A stretch of 55,468 nucleotides of DNA from NCBI GenBank assembly GCA_002699145.1, contig PABK01000048.1:1-55468 (forward strand). Reading direction: 5' to 3'. Of this stretch, positions 8,767 through 17,589 are shown piece by piece. How positions within the stretch are numbered: the stretch's first letter is position 1; each line of letters begins with the position of its first letter. The notes under the pieces are model-generated. The model was not told the origin of the DNA. It did not search any database and saw only the letters and a list, made by a program, of their open reading frames with translations. The position numbers and the translations under genes are program-made. This DNA comes from Halioglobus sp. Lineage in GTDB: Bacteria; Pseudomonadota; Gammaproteobacteria; Pseudomonadales; Halieaceae.

Positions 8767-10482
8767 ATGTCCTACCAGGTTCTGGCGCGCAAGTGGCGAC
8801 CGGGAAACTTTCACGAGATGGTCGGCCAGGAGCACGTGCTGCAGGCCCTCGTCAACGCCCTGGACAACGGCCGCCTGCACCACGCCTACCTGTTCACCGG
8901 CACGCGCGGCGTGGGCAAGACCACGATCGCACGCATCCTCGCCAAATGCCTGAACTGTGAGGGCGGTGTCACCTCCCAGCCCTGTGGCAGCTGTTCCTCC
9001 TGCGTGGAGATCGCCGAGGGGCGCAGCGTGGACCTGCTGGAGGTGGACGCCGCCTCGCGCACCAAGGTCGAGGACACCCGCGAACTGCTGGAAAATGTGC
9101 AGTACGCGCCCACCAGCGCGCGCTACAAGGTGTACCTGATCGACGAGGTGCATATGCTCTCCAACCACAGCTTCAACGCGCTGTTGAAGACACTGGAGGA
9201 GCCGCCGCCGCACGTGAAGTTCCTGCTGGCGACCACCGACCCGCACAAGCTGCCGGCGACCGTGTTGTCGCGCTGCCTGCAGTTCAACCTGAAAAACATG
9301 CCGCCGGAACAGGTGGTGGACCACCTGGGCCGTGTGTTGCAGCAGGAGGGCGTGGACTTCGAGGAGCCGGCGCTGTGGCTGCTGGGGCGTGCTGCTGCAG
9401 GCAGCATGCGCGATGCCCTCAGCCTCACCGACCAGGCCATCGCCTTCGGTTCGGGCGCTCTGCGCGAGGCCGACGTGCGCAGCATGTTGGGCAGCGTCGA
9501 CCTGAGTTTCGTCTACCGCCTGCTCGAGGCGGTGGCGGCGGCACAGCCCGGCGATATGCTCGAGGTGGTGGCGCAGATGAATGAACACGGCGTGGACTTC
9601 GCCGGCGCACTGGACGAACTGCTGTCCCTGCTGCACCGTGTGGCCACGGCCCAGGCGGTGCCGCAGGCCATCGACAATCACTGGGGCGACGGCGAGCGCG
9701 TGGCGCAGTTTGCCGCCGGCATCAGCGCCGAGGACGCGCAGTTGTTCTACCAGGTCGCCCTCAACGGCAAGCGCGACCTGGCCCTGGCGCCGGAGCCGCG
9801 CGCCGGTTTCGAGATGACCATGCTGCGCATGGTGGCGTTTCGTCCGCAGGCGGTCATCGATGACTCCCTGGGCCCGGACGACCTGCGGGAAGTCGCCTCC
9901 GCCCCCGCCGCCGCGGAGGGCGGCGCGCCGGTAAAAAAGTCCGTTGAGCCGCCGCCTCCCCCGGTCGCCGAGGCGCCGCGGGAGCAGGGCGGCAAAGTTG
10001 CGGCGGGCGTCCCCGCGGCGGGCGTCCCCGCGGCTGGCGCCCCAGCGGCTGGCGCTGCACCGGCGGCGCTGGATGAACTGGACCGGGACAGCTGGGCGGA
10101 CTTGCTGGAGCAACTGGGCCTGAACGGCATCATCTACAACATCGCCTCGCACTGTTCCCTGGAAGACTGCCGGGACCGGGCGCTGCGTTTTACACTGGAC
10201 GCAGCCAACGCGGCGCTGTTCAACGACGGTCACGGTGAGCAGATTCGCCGTGCCCTGGAGCGGCACTTCGACACGGCCGTAAGCGTGAGTATCGAGCCCG
10301 GCGAGCCCGGCGGCGAGACACCGGCGATGCGCCAGGCGCGGCGCAAACGTGAACGCCAGCGCGAGGCCGAGGACGCCATCGAGGCCGATCCACGCTTACA
10401 GGCGCTGATCGCGCGCTTCGACGGCGAGCTGGATCGCGCCTCCATCGCACCGACAGACACAGCGGTAAAGGAACAATCATGA
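8767..10482 (+). CDS. dnaX: DNA polymerase III subunits tau and (by frameshift) gamma
   Basis: The clamp-loader ATPase. The full-length tau product is 571 residues. Walker A is GTRGVGKT at residues 45-52, followed by a four-Cys zinc module (C-E-G-G then C-G-S-C-S-S-C), Walker B LIDEVHM and sensor regions. A Pro/Ala-rich linker (about 375-440) leads to the C-terminal domain that contacts helicase and polymerase. ATG 8767 gives the conserved [12 protein letters not shown] start. Codons 389-391 (GTA AAA AAG) hold an A AAA AAG slippery heptamer with an upstream purine-rich Shine-Dalgarno-like stretch. A -1 shift would end after two more residues, giving a 393-residue gamma. First gene of a coupled dnaX-ybaB-recR-rnd-ycgL-ycgN run; the stop overlaps ybaB by ATGA. 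Confidence 0.97.
   Translation: MSYQVLARKWRPGNFHEMVGQEHVLQALVNALDNGRLHHAYLFTGTRGVGKTTIARILAKCLNCEGGVTSQPCGSCSSCVEIAEGRSVDLLEVDAASRTKVEDTRELLENVQYAPTSARYKVYLIDEVHMLSNHSFNALLKTLEEPPPHVKFLLATTDPHKLPATVLSRCLQFNLKNMPPEQVVDHLGRVLQQEGVDFEEPALWLLGRAAAGSMRDALSLTDQAIAFGSGALREADVRSMLGSVDLSFVYRLLEAVAAAQPGDMLEVVAQMNEHGVDFAGALDELLSLLHRVATAQAVPQAIDNHWGDGERVAQFAAGISAEDAQLFYQVALNGKRDLALAPEPRAGFEMTMLRMVAFRPQAVIDDSLGPDDLREVASAPAAAEGGAPVKKSVEPPPPPVAEAPREQGGKVAAGVPAAGVPAAGAPAAGAAPAALDELDRDSWADLLEQLGLNGIIYNIASHCSLEDCRDRALRFTLDAANAALFNDGHGEQIRRALERHFDTAVSVSIEPGEPGGETPAMRQARRKRERQREAEDAIEADPRLQALIARFDGELDRASIAPTDTAVKEQS
9915..9947 (+). promoter_or_regulatory. Programmed -1 ribosomal frameshift cassette in dnaX
   Basis: The slippery heptamer A AAA AAG at 9933-9939 is in the correct register (GTA AAA AAG). 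An internal Shine-Dalgarno-like GGAGGG lies at 9915-9920, 12 nt upstream. After a -1 slip the ribosome reads GTC CGT and then stops at TGA 9945-9947. A GC-rich stem (CGCCTC 9953-9958 with GAGGCG 9970-9975) lies downstream. All three elements match the E. coli dnaX design, in which the same heptamer, an upstream AGGGAG and a downstream hairpin produce gamma. Confidence 0.8.
10000..10059 (+). repeat. Four 15-bp tandem repeats in the tau linker
   Basis: Four in-frame units begin at 10000, 10015, 10030 and 10045. The first two are identical (GCGGCGGGCGTCCCC) and the last two have drifted. They encode [20 protein letters not shown] in the flexible linker of tau, just downstream of the gamma stop, so only tau carries them. 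Copy number could vary between strains without breaking the frame. Confidence 0.9.
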
Positions 10483-10802
10483 AGGGAAAACTGTCCGACC
10501 TGATGCAGCAGGCGCAGAAAATGCAGGCCGATATGCAGAAGGCCCAGGAGGAACTGGCCAATGCCGAGGTGGTGGGAGAGTCCGGCGCCGGCATGGTCAG
10601 CGTGGTCATGACCGGGCGCCACGACGTCAAGCGCGTGAGCATCGACGACGCGGTCATGGGTGAGGACAAGGAGGTGCTGGAGGACCTGCTGGCCGCGGCA
10701 GTCAACGACGCGGTGCGCAAGGTCGAGGCGCACAACCGCGACGCCATGGCCGACTTCGCCTCCGGCATCAACCTGCCACCCGGCTTCAAGATGCCGTTCT
10801 AG
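10479..10802 (+). CDS. ybaB: YbaB/EbfC family nucleoid-associated protein
   Basis: A 107-residue small DNA-binding protein of the YbaB/EbfC family, which forms tweezer-like dimers on DNA. The start [25 protein letters not shown] is the family's first amphipathic helix. It is followed by a short sheet ([19 protein letters not shown]) and a C-terminal helix ending in the usual Gly/Pro-rich tail [10 protein letters not shown]. The ATG at 10479 overlaps the dnaX stop by ATGA. The dnaX-ybaB-recR order is widely conserved. Confidence 0.95.
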   Translation: MKGKLSDLMQQAQKMQADMQKAQEELANAEVVGESGAGMVSVVMTGRHDVKRVSIDDAVMGEDKEVLEDLLAAAVNDAVRKVEAHNRDAMADFASGINLPPGFKMPF

Positions 10803-10813
10803 GCTGCCTGCCG

Positions 10814-11413
10814 ATGGCCTTCAGTCCCTCATTGCAAAACCTGGTCGACGCACTGCGTTGCCTGCCCGGCGTCGGGCCCAAGTCTGCGCAACGCATGACG
10901 CTGCACCTGCTCGAGCGCGACCGCGAGGGGGCCGTGGCCCTGGCCGACGCGCTGCGCGAGGCGGTGGACAAGGTGGGACACTGCACGCGCTGCCGCAATT
11001 TCACGGAACTGGAGGTGTGCGAGATCTGCGCCGACCCGAAACGCGACGCCGCCACGGTGTGCGTGGTGGAGACGCCGGCGGACGTCGTCGCGGTCGAGCA
11101 GAGCGCCGGTTTTCGCGGCCTGTACTTCGTGCTCATGGGTCACCTCTCGCCCATCGACGGTATCGGCCCCGCCGAGATCGGCCTGGAACAGTTCCACCAG
11201 CGCGTCATCGACGAGGGCATCCAGGAAGTGATCCTGGCCACCAATCCCACGGTGGAGGGCGAGGCGACCGCCTACTACCTGACCGAAATGCTGCAGGGCG
11301 TGGGCGTCAGTGTGTCGCGAATCGCGCACGGCGTACCGCTGGGCGGAGAACTGGAATATGTCGATGGCTCGACCCTTGCACACGCCCTGGCCGGCCGCCG
11401 GCCGCTGGACTGA
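10814..11413 (+). CDS. recR: Recombination mediator protein RecR
   Basis: A 199-residue RecR, the usual length. An N-terminal helix-hairpin-helix ([15 protein letters not shown]) is followed by the four-Cys zinc finger C-T-R-C then C-E-I-C. A Toprim domain follows ([14 protein letters not shown], then [18 protein letters not shown]). With RecO and RecF it loads RecA at gapped DNA. It starts 11 bp after ybaB and ends 3 bp before rnd. Confidence 0.97.
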   Translation: MAFSPSLQNLVDALRCLPGVGPKSAQRMTLHLLERDREGAVALADALREAVDKVGHCTRCRNFTELEVCEICADPKRDAATVCVVETPADVVAVEQSAGFRGLYFVLMGHLSPIDGIGPAEIGLEQFHQRVIDEGIQEVILATNPTVEGEATAYYLTEMLQGVGVSVSRIAHGVPLGGELEYVDGSTLAHALAGRRPLD

Positions 11414-11416
11414 TCG

Positions 11417-12547
11417 ATGAGCTGGCAACTGATCCAGTCGGACGAGGCGCTGGCGCCGCTGCTGCAGCAGGCGCGGCAGGGCGGCGCGGTGATCCTGGAC
11501 ACCGAGTTCATGCGCCGCAACACCTTCTATCCCCAGGTGGCGCTGCTGCAACTGTGTTTCGAGGGCGCCCCGGGCGGTGGCGACACGGCCTGGCTGGTCG
11601 ATCCGCTGGCCATACAGGACACTGCGCCCATCGCCGCGCTGCTCGAGGACCGTGCGGTCACCAAGGTGCTGCACTCGGCGAGCGAGGACCTGGAGGTCTT
11701 CCAGCGCTGGCTGGGCGTATTGCCGCAGCCGCTGTTCGATACCCAGCGCGCCGCGGCCCTGGTCGATATCGGCTTCGGCATGGGTTATCGGGCGCTGGTG
11801 CAGGCGATCAGCGGTATCGACCTGCCGAAGGGGGAAACCCGCTCCAACTGGTTGCAGCGCCCGTTGACGCAGGCGCAGTGCGATTACGCCGCCCAGGACG
11901 TGATCTGCCTGCTGCCGGTGTGGCGCGAATTGCTGCGGCGCTGCGAGGCGAACGAGCGGCTGGACTGGTTGCTGGCCGACGGCGAGGATGTGCTGGCGGC
12001 GGCGCGCGCCGCAGGCGACGATTACCACACGCGTATCAAGGGCGCCTGGAAGCTGGACCGGCGGCAGCTGGCCGCACTGGCCGAGGTGTGCCGCTGGCGC
12101 GAGCAGACGGCGCGTACGCGCGACAAGCCGCGCGGCTGGATCATCGACGATCGCGCCTGCCTGGAGATCGCACGGCGCAGCCCGCGCGACCAGCGGGCGC
12201 TGCAGGGCATCGACCTGCCCGCCCCGGTGCTGCGCCGGCACGGTCGGGACATCCTCGAGGTGCTCGCGGCGACACGTGAACTGCCCGACGACGCGTTGCC
12301 GCAGCGCCTGCCGCAGCCGCTGGACGCAGCGCAGCGCGACCAGCTCAAACGCCTCAAATCCAGCGGCCGGGCGCTGGCCGAAACCCTGGCGCTGGCGCCG
12401 GAGATCCTGCTGCCGGGCAAGGACTACGAGTTGCTGGTGCGCGAGCACGCGGGCGAGGCGATCACCCTCCCGCCGCACTGGCAGGGCTGGCGCGCCGACG
12501 CAGTGCTGCGGCCATTGCGCGCGAGCCTGCAGGGCGCGGCGCCATGA
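11417..12547 (+). CDS. rnd: Ribonuclease D
   Basis: A 376-residue 3'-5' exoribonuclease of the DEDD family that trims tRNA and other small-RNA precursors. The first exonuclease motif is VILDTEFMRRNTFYPQVALLQ, with Asp and Glu metal ligands. VLHSASEDLEVF carries the second motif and YAAQDVICL the third. A central HRDC domain (about 208-290, LAEVCRWREQTAR) binds RNA. Its stop overlaps ycgL by ATGA. Confidence 0.95.
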   Translation: MSWQLIQSDEALAPLLQQARQGGAVILDTEFMRRNTFYPQVALLQLCFEGAPGGGDTAWLVDPLAIQDTAPIAALLEDRAVTKVLHSASEDLEVFQRWLGVLPQPLFDTQRAAALVDIGFGMGYRALVQAISGIDLPKGETRSNWLQRPLTQAQCDYAAQDVICLLPVWRELLRRCEANERLDWLLADGEDVLAAARAAGDDYHTRIKGAWKLDRRQLAALAEVCRWREQTARTRDKPRGWIIDDRACLEIARRSPRDQRALQGIDLPAPVLRRHGRDILEVLAATRELPDDALPQRLPQPLDAAQRDQLKRLKSSGRALAETLALAPEILLPGKDYELLVREHAGEAITLPPHWQGWRADAVLRPLRASLQGAAP

Positions 12548-12816
12548 CCCTGTTGTGCCAGGTCTACCGCAGCGCCAGGCGGGCGCAAACCTACCTGTTT
12601 GTCGACAAACAGCGCGGCCTGCAGGACGTGCCTGAGGAGTTGCTCGCGGGTTTCGGCGAGCCACAGGAAGTCATGGTGCTCGCCCTGGAGCCCGGGCGGC
12701 GCCTGGCGCGGGCCGATGCCGCCGAGGTGATCACCAGTATCAACGACAAGGGCTTCTACCTGCAGCTGCCGCCCTCGCCGGCAGAATTGCACGCGCGGGA
12801 GCGGGCCGGTGACTGA
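12544..12816 (+). CDS. ycgL: YcgL domain protein
   Basis: A 90-residue member of the YcgL family (UPF0745), common in gammaproteobacteria and of unclear biochemical role. Typical motifs are CQVYRSARRAQTYLFVDK near the N terminus and LPPSPAELHARER near the C terminus. It sits between rnd and ycgN with overlapping reading frames on both sides, which suggests coupled translation. As I recall, rnd-ycgL adjacency is seen in Pseudomonas too. Confidence 0.9.
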   Translation: MTLLCQVYRSARRAQTYLFVDKQRGLQDVPEELLAGFGEPQEVMVLALEPGRRLARADAAEVITSINDKGFYLQLPPSPAELHARERAGD

Positions 12817-13249
12817 CCTGGCGAGCAAACCGCTGCAGGAACTGGACACTGCCGAGTGGGAGGCGCTGTGCGATGGCTGCGCGCGCTGCTGCCTGCACAA
12901 GCTGGAAGACGAGGACAGCGCCGAGGTCGTCTACACCGCGGTGCGCTGTCGCCACCTCGACGAGCAAAGTTGCCGCTGCAGCGATTACCCGCGGCGCTCG
13001 ATCATGGTGGAGAACTGCATCAACCTGCGCGATGTCGACCCGGCGAGCCTGGACTGGCTGCCGCCGACCTGCGCCTACCGCCTGCGCGCCCACGGCCTGC
13101 CGTTGCCGTCGTGGCACTACCTGGTCAGCGGCGACCGGGACGCGGTGCACCGGGCGGGTATCTCCATCCGCGGGCGCAGCGTTTCGGACGAGTTTGTGCA
13201 TCCCGACGGCTTCGATGAACATATCGTGCACTGGGTGGACCAGGAGTAG
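12809..13249 (+). CDS. ycgN: YcgN/YkgJ-family cysteine cluster protein (UPF0260)
   Basis: A 146-residue protein close to the usual family length. It carries the cysteine cluster C21-x2-C24-x2-C27-C28, with more Cys at CRHLDEQSCRCSDY, ENCINL and PTCAYR. Such clusters suggest metal or iron-sulfur binding, but the family function is not firmly known. It begins at GTG 12809, overlapping ycgL by 8 bp. Confidence 0.92.
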   Translation: MTDLASKPLQELDTAEWEALCDGCARCCLHKLEDEDSAEVVYTAVRCRHLDEQSCRCSDYPRRSIMVENCINLRDVDPASLDWLPPTCAYRLRAHGLPLPSWHYLVSGDRDAVHRAGISIRGRSVSDEFVHPDGFDEHIVHWVDQE

Positions 13250-13252
13250 AGC

Positions 13253-13597
13253 GTGCTGACCGAAACTTCGTACCTGACCGCGATTTACGTATACGCCGGC
13301 GCCGGCCTGCTGGTGGCCCTGTGCCTGGCCTGGTGGCTGGGACGGCGCTGGGGCGGTGGCTGGACCTCGCTGCTGGTATTGCTGTGCGCGGCCCTGCTGC
13401 TGACGCCGGCGTTCCCCCGGGAGGGGGCGGATACCATGGCCCCGGCCCTGGTGGTCGCCGCTTTCCAGTTGCTGACCGACGGCATGGACGCGGCGCGCCA
13501 CGCGTTGCGGCCGCTGGCATACGCCTGTGGCCTGGCCGTCGTGCTGGCCCTGTTGCTGCGCCTGACCGTGTTCCGCCGGCGCCGCGCGGACAGTTGA
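13253..13597 (+). CDS. Small hydrophobic membrane protein of unknown function
   Basis: A 114-residue protein with about four predicted membrane segments (about 9-27, 36-52, 62-76 and 86-106) and a basic C-terminal tail (RRRRADS). I do not recognise a named family. It starts at GTG 13253, 3 bp after ycgN, so it is probably the last gene of the dnaX run. The long open frame with standard codon use supports it as real. Confidence 0.6.
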   Translation: MLTETSYLTAIYVYAGAGLLVALCLAWWLGRRWGGGWTSLLVLLCAALLLTPAFPREGADTMAPALVVAAFQLLTDGMDAARHALRPLAYACGLAVVLALLLRLTVFRRRRADS

Positions 13598-13659
13598 TAT
13601 GGGCCCTTGCAGCTTGTAATCTGTGGCGCTTTCGCTATGAAACCGGGTAAGACGAGACT

Positions 13660-14505
13660 ATGAAATTCGAAGGTACCGAACGCTATGTGGCCACCGATGA
13701 CCTGCGCATGGCGGTCAACGCGGCGGTCGCCCTGGAACGCCCGCTGCTGATCAAGGGCGAGCCGGGCACCGGTAAGACCATGCTCGCCGAGGAAGTGGCC
13801 CTGGGCCTGGGCAAGCGCCTGATCCAGTGGCATATCAAGTCCACCACCAAGGCGCAGCAGGGCCTGTACGAGTACGACGCGGTCTCGCGGCTGCGTGACT
13901 CGCAGCTGGGCGATGAAAAGGTGCATGACATCCGCAACTACATCAAGAAGGGCAAGCTGTGGGAGGCCTTCGAAGCCGACGAGCAGGTCGTGCTGTTGAT
14001 CGACGAGGTGGACAAGGCGGACATCGAGTTTCCCAACGACCTGCTGGTGGAGCTGGATCGCATGGAGTTCTTCGTCTACGAAACCGGCGAAACCGTCAAG
14101 GCGAAACACCGTCCCATTATCGTGATCACCAGCAACAACGAGAAAGAGCTGCCCGACGCCTTCCTGCGTCGCTGCTTTTTCCACTTCATCAACTTTCCCG
14201 ACCGCGACACCATGCGCGAGATCATCGGCGTGCACTACCCGAACATCGCCCAGGACCTGGTACAGGAGGCGATGGAGGTGTTTTTTGATGTGCGCGCCAT
14301 CCCCGGCCTGAAGAAGAAACCGTCGACATCGGAGTTGATCGACTGGCTGAAACTGTTGATGGCGGACGATATCCCGGACGAAATCCTCAAGGAACGCGAC
14401 CCGACCAAGGCGATCCCGCCACTCTACGGCGCGCTGTTGAAAAACGAGCAGGACGTGCACCTGCTGGAACGCCTTGCGTTCATGCACCGGCGCGAGAGCC
14501 GCTAG
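13660..14505 (+). CDS. MoxR-family AAA+ ATPase
   Basis: A 281-residue ATPase of the MoxR branch, which usually acts as a chaperone with von Willebrand factor A proteins. Walker A is GEPGTGKTM at about residue 33, Walker B is VVLLIDEVDKAD, sensor 1 is VITSNNEKELPDAFLRRC, and a C-terminal lid follows. It starts at ATG 13660. The VWA gene begins 18 bp downstream, and this pairing is characteristic of the family. The client complex cannot be told from sequence. Confidence 0.93.
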   Translation: MKFEGTERYVATDDLRMAVNAAVALERPLLIKGEPGTGKTMLAEEVALGLGKRLIQWHIKSTTKAQQGLYEYDAVSRLRDSQLGDEKVHDIRNYIKKGKLWEAFEADEQVVLLIDEVDKADIEFPNDLLVELDRMEFFVYETGETVKAKHRPIIVITSNNEKELPDAFLRRCFFHFINFPDRDTMREIIGVHYPNIAQDLVQEAMEVFFDVRAIPGLKKKPSTSELIDWLKLLMADDIPDEILKERDPTKAIPPLYGALLKNEQDVHLLERLAFMHRRESR

Positions 14506-14523
14506 GGCGCGCGGCCGGCTGCC

Positions 14524-15699
14524 ATGCTGATCAATTTCTTCCACGGCTTGCGCGACGGCGGGGTGCCGGTCACCACCCGCGAACTTCTCGACCTGCTCGA
14601 GGGGCTCAAGCGGCATGTGGCCTTCGGCAACATGGACGACTTCTACTATTTCAGTCGCGCCTGCCTGGTCAAGGACGAGAAGTACTTCGACCGCTTCGAT
14701 CGAGCGTTCGGCCTGCACTTCAAGGAGCTGGAGGCGCTGGACGACATCATCGAGGCGCTGATTCCCGACGACTGGCTGCGTTCGGAGTTCATGAAGAACC
14801 TGAGCGAGGAGGACAAGGCCAAGATCGAATCCCTGGGCGGCCTGGAAAAACTCATCGAGGAATTCAAGAAACGCCTGGAAGAGCAGAAGGAGCGGCACGA
14901 GGGCGGCAGCAAGTGGATCGGCACCGGCGGCACCTCGCCGTTCGGCCAGGAGGGTTACCACCCCGAGGGCATACGCGTCGGCCCCAACGGCAAGAACCGC
15001 AAGGCGGTGAAAGTCTGGGAGAAGCGTGATTACAAGAACCTGGACGATTCCGTCGAGTTGGGCACGCGCAATATCAAGGTCGCCATGCGCCGCCTGCGCA
15101 AGTTCGCGCGCACCGGTGCGGCGGACGAACTGGACCTGGACGACACCATCAGTTCCACCGCGCGTAACGCCGGCCTGCTCGATATCAAGATGGTTCCGGA
15201 GCGGCACAATGCGGTGAAGGTGCTGTTGTTCCTGGACGTGGGCGGCTCCATGGACCCGCACGTGCGCGTGTGCGAGGAGCTGTTCTCGGCGGCGCGCACC
15301 GAGTTCAAGCACCTGGAGTACTTCTACTTCCACAACTTCATCTACGAGAGCGTGTGGAAGAACAATATACGCCGCCACAACGAGCGCACGCCGCTGCTGG
15401 ATATCCTGCACAAGTACAGCCACGACTACAAAGTCGTGTTCGTCGGTGACGCCTCCATGTCGCCCTATGAAATCATGCAGCCGGGCGGCAGCGTCGAACA
15501 CTGGAACGACGAGTCGGGCGAGGTGTGGATGCGGCGCCTGCTCGAGGTCTACGACAAGGTCATCTGGATCAACCCGGTGCCCGAGGACGAGTGGCAGTAC
15601 ACCCAGTCCGTGGCCATGACCCACCAGTTGCTGGAAGGGCACATGTATCCGCTCACCCTGAAAGGCCTGGAAGAGGGCATGTCCTACCTCTCCAAGTAG
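14524..15699 (+). CDS. VWA domain protein (CoxE-like), partner of MoxR ATPase
   Basis: A 391-residue cytoplasmic protein. The N-terminal half is helical with a charged stretch (KKRLEEQKERHEGG). The C-terminal half is a von Willebrand A fold whose metal-site motif is D-V-G-G-S-M beginning at Asp238, the variant of DxSxS seen in this CoxE-like group. Later motifs include VVFVGDASMSPYEI and VIWINPVPEDEW. With the MoxR ATPase directly upstream it probably forms a metal-insertion or complex-assembly chaperone pair; no client gene is adjacent. Confidence 0.9.
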   Translation: MLINFFHGLRDGGVPVTTRELLDLLEGLKRHVAFGNMDDFYYFSRACLVKDEKYFDRFDRAFGLHFKELEALDDIIEALIPDDWLRSEFMKNLSEEDKAKIESLGGLEKLIEEFKKRLEEQKERHEGGSKWIGTGGTSPFGQEGYHPEGIRVGPNGKNRKAVKVWEKRDYKNLDDSVELGTRNIKVAMRRLRKFARTGAADELDLDDTISSTARNAGLLDIKMVPERHNAVKVLLFLDVGGSMDPHVRVCEELFSAARTEFKHLEYFYFHNFIYESVWKNNIRRHNERTPLLDILHKYSHDYKVVFVGDASMSPYEIMQPGGSVEHWNDESGEVWMRRLLEVYDKVIWINPVPEDEWQYTQSVAMTHQLLEGHMYPLTLKGLEEGMSYLSK

Positions 15700-15743
15700 G
15701 CCGCCCGTCTCATCCCGCCCTGGGCGGGGCACTCAACGACTGC

Positions 15744-16547
15744 TCACACAACTCTCGGCGCGACGCCCTGGCTGGCGTGGTCGCCAGTGTAGCGCGGCAG
15801 GAACGCCACCAGGCTCGCCGCCACCGCCACGTTCAGTGACTCCACGCCGTTGGCCATGGGAATGGACAGGCGCCGCTGGGCCAGCGCCGCACTGGCCGCC
15901 GACACGCCCTCGCTCTCGTTGCCCAGCACGTACACGCAGAATGGCCCGGGCCGGTGGGCGAACAGTGTTTCGGGCGCGTCACCGGCCAGTACGCAGATCT
16001 CCGCTCCGGCGTCGCGGCACTGCTGTAGCGCCTGGTCCAGTGCGCCGCAGGACAATACGGGAGCGCGGAACACGGCGGCGGCACTGGCCTTGATCACCAG
16101 CGGGCCCAGGGCGGCGTTGCCGCGCCGCGGCAGCAGGATGCCGTCCACCCCGCCGGCGGCCGCCGAGCGAATGATCATGCCGAGGTTCTGCGGGTTGGTG
16201 ATGCCGTCCAGCGCCAGCAGGCGAGCCGGTTGTCGCGGGCCGCCGGCGAGGTAGTCCTGCACGGAGGCGAAAGCGGGGCACAGCACGTCAAGCGCGACCC
16301 CCTGGTCCTGGCGACCGTTTTTCGAGATACGTGACAGGGTCTCCCGGCTGTGTTCGCGCAGCGGCACACCGCGCCGCCCGGCCAGTGCGCGTATTTCCCC
16401 GACAATGCCGCCGGCGCGGTTGCTGCTGGCCAGGTGCAGGGTATGGCACTGCAGTGTGTCGTCCAGCAGCACATCGCGCACGGCCTTGCGTCCGTACACC
16501 GTGAGCAGCCGGTCCAGGGGCGGGGCAGGGTGGGGCCGATCAGCCAT
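15744..16547 (-). CDS. TrmH/SpoU-family RNA 2'-O-methyltransferase (RlmB-like)
   Basis: A 267-residue SPOUT methyltransferase. An N-terminal substrate-binding domain (YGRKAVRDVLL, then RISKNGRQDQGVAL) precedes the knotted catalytic domain. Motif 1 is NPQNLGMIIRSAAAGGVDGI, motif 2 is VYVLGNESEGVS and motif 3 is LSIPMANGVESLNVAVAASL. The family methylates ribose in rRNA or tRNA; RlmB modifies 23S rRNA, but the target here is not proven. It is convergent with the MoxR/VWA pair and is followed upstream on the same strand by the IclR gene. Confidence 0.88.
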   Translation of the reverse strand: MADRPHPAPPLDRLLTVYGRKAVRDVLLDDTLQCHTLHLASSNRAGGIVGEIRALAGRRGVPLREHSRETLSRISKNGRQDQGVALDVLCPAFASVQDYLAGGPRQPARLLALDGITNPQNLGMIIRSAAAGGVDGILLPRRGNAALGPLVIKASAAAVFRAPVLSCGALDQALQQCRDAGAEICVLAGDAPETLFAHRPGPFCVYVLGNESEGVSAASAALAQRRLSIPMANGVESLNVAVAASLVAFLPRYTGDHASQGVAPRVV

Positions 16548-16559
16548 GTCGCCGGTTAA

Positions 16560-17465
16560 TCAGCTGACCGTTTCCTTGCCGATGGCCAGGGCGGTGACGC
16601 GGTCCGCGGAGGCCTTCATGCGCGCCGCGATCTCCTCGATCTGTGCACCGCTGATGGGCTTGTCCGAGGAACCGGCGACGAAACACATGATGGGCACCTG
16701 CTTGAACACGAACACCGGTACCGAGATGGTGCTCAAATCGTAACGCGCCTTGGGGTCGATGCGGTCGAGATGGAAGTGCTCGTCACAGAGGTCGTGCTGG
16801 TACTTGTTGGCGGCCTCCTCCAGATGGGTCAGGCTCCAGGAGTTGTGGATGCGCGCCAGTTCCGCGCGCAGTTCCGCCTCTGCCCTGGTCTTGAGCGTCA
16901 CCTCGTAGCCGCGCGCGCGTATGGCGATCAGCGAGACGCGCAGCTTCTGGTCGAGCTTTTCGTTGTAGCCGCCGCGGGACTCGTGACAGCGGGTCAGCCA
17001 GGCCTCGAGGTACTTGGCGTCGGAGAACGCGGTAAAGCACGCGGAAACCGGCGCGGTGTTGGGCAGGCGCAGGCCGAGCTGGAAGGAGTCGATCATCTCC
17101 GAGGCGCGCCCGTACAGTGCGAGCAGCACCTGGTGCAGCTTGGAGCGCCCGGTCACGGCGAAGCCGACGCCGAGCTCGTTCTGCAGCGCCTCGAGTTCCG
17201 GCCGCGCGTACTCCAGCACCGGGAACTGGGCAAAGGCGGCGTTGCCCGCGGCGATGATTGACGGTCCCAGGCGGTAGGCTTTAGTCTTCGGGTGCTGCAC
17301 CAGGAAGCCGTAGTTGGCCATGGTGGTCAGGATGGCGTGGCAGGTCGCCTTGTTCAGGTTCAGCCGCCGGGTCATTTCCGTGAGGCCGAAAGACTGGTGC
17401 GGATTGGCCATCAACAGGTCCAGTATGGCCAGTGCTCTCGCCGTCGGTTGAGAAAATAATGCCAC
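16560..17465 (-). CDS. IclR-family transcriptional regulator
   Basis: A 301-residue regulator. The N-terminal winged helix-turn-helix (ALAILDLLMANPHQSFGLTE, then LNLNKATCHAILTTMANYGFL) is followed by an effector-binding GAF-like IclR domain. No catabolic operon is adjacent, so the target is unknown. It starts at ATG 17465. A minus-strand promoter with an overlapping inverted repeat lies about 50 bp upstream, consistent with self-control. It is divergent from the glutaredoxin-like gene at 17590. Confidence 0.9.
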   Translation of the reverse strand: MALFSQPTARALAILDLLMANPHQSFGLTEMTRRLNLNKATCHAILTTMANYGFLVQHPKTKAYRLGPSIIAAGNAAFAQFPVLEYARPELEALQNELGVGFAVTGRSKLHQVLLALYGRASEMIDSFQLGLRLPNTAPVSACFTAFSDAKYLEAWLTRCHESRGGYNEKLDQKLRVSLIAIRARGYEVTLKTRAEAELRAELARIHNSWSLTHLEEAANKYQHDLCDEHFHLDRIDPKARYDLSTISVPVFVFKQVPIMCFVAGSSDKPISGAQIEEIAARMKASADRVTALAIGKETVS

Positions 17466-17513
17466 TGAATGCTTTCTCCGGGACGTTACTGCGTGCCGCC
17501 GCTCGGCAGCCCG

Positions 17514-17546
17514 GTACAGTATATTGTACTTGGTCCAGCATGGTAA
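17514..17546 (-). promoter_or_regulatory. Promoter and candidate operator for the IclR gene
   Basis: On the minus strand TTACCA (17546-17541), a 17-bp spacer and TATACT (17523-17518) form a plausible sigma70 promoter. The -10 box lies inside the inverted repeat GTACA-6 bp-TGTAC (17514-17529). The repeat is well placed for autoregulation by the IclR protein and could also affect the divergent gene. Binding is an inference. Confidence 0.5.
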
Positions 17547-17589
17547 TGCCTGTTAACCGCGCACACAAGACCCGCCCGGGGACAAGACC

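Noticed and set aside
15714-15726. GC palindrome CCCGCCC/GGGCGGG between the VWA gene and the methyltransferase gene
   Set aside because: The loop is too small and no T tract follows on either strand, so I do not call it a terminator.
13285-15732. An 815-codon minus-strand open frame across the small membrane protein, MoxR and VWA genes
   Set aside because: It is the mirror frame of well-supported plus-strand genes. The product is rich in His, Val and Gln with no recognisable motif.
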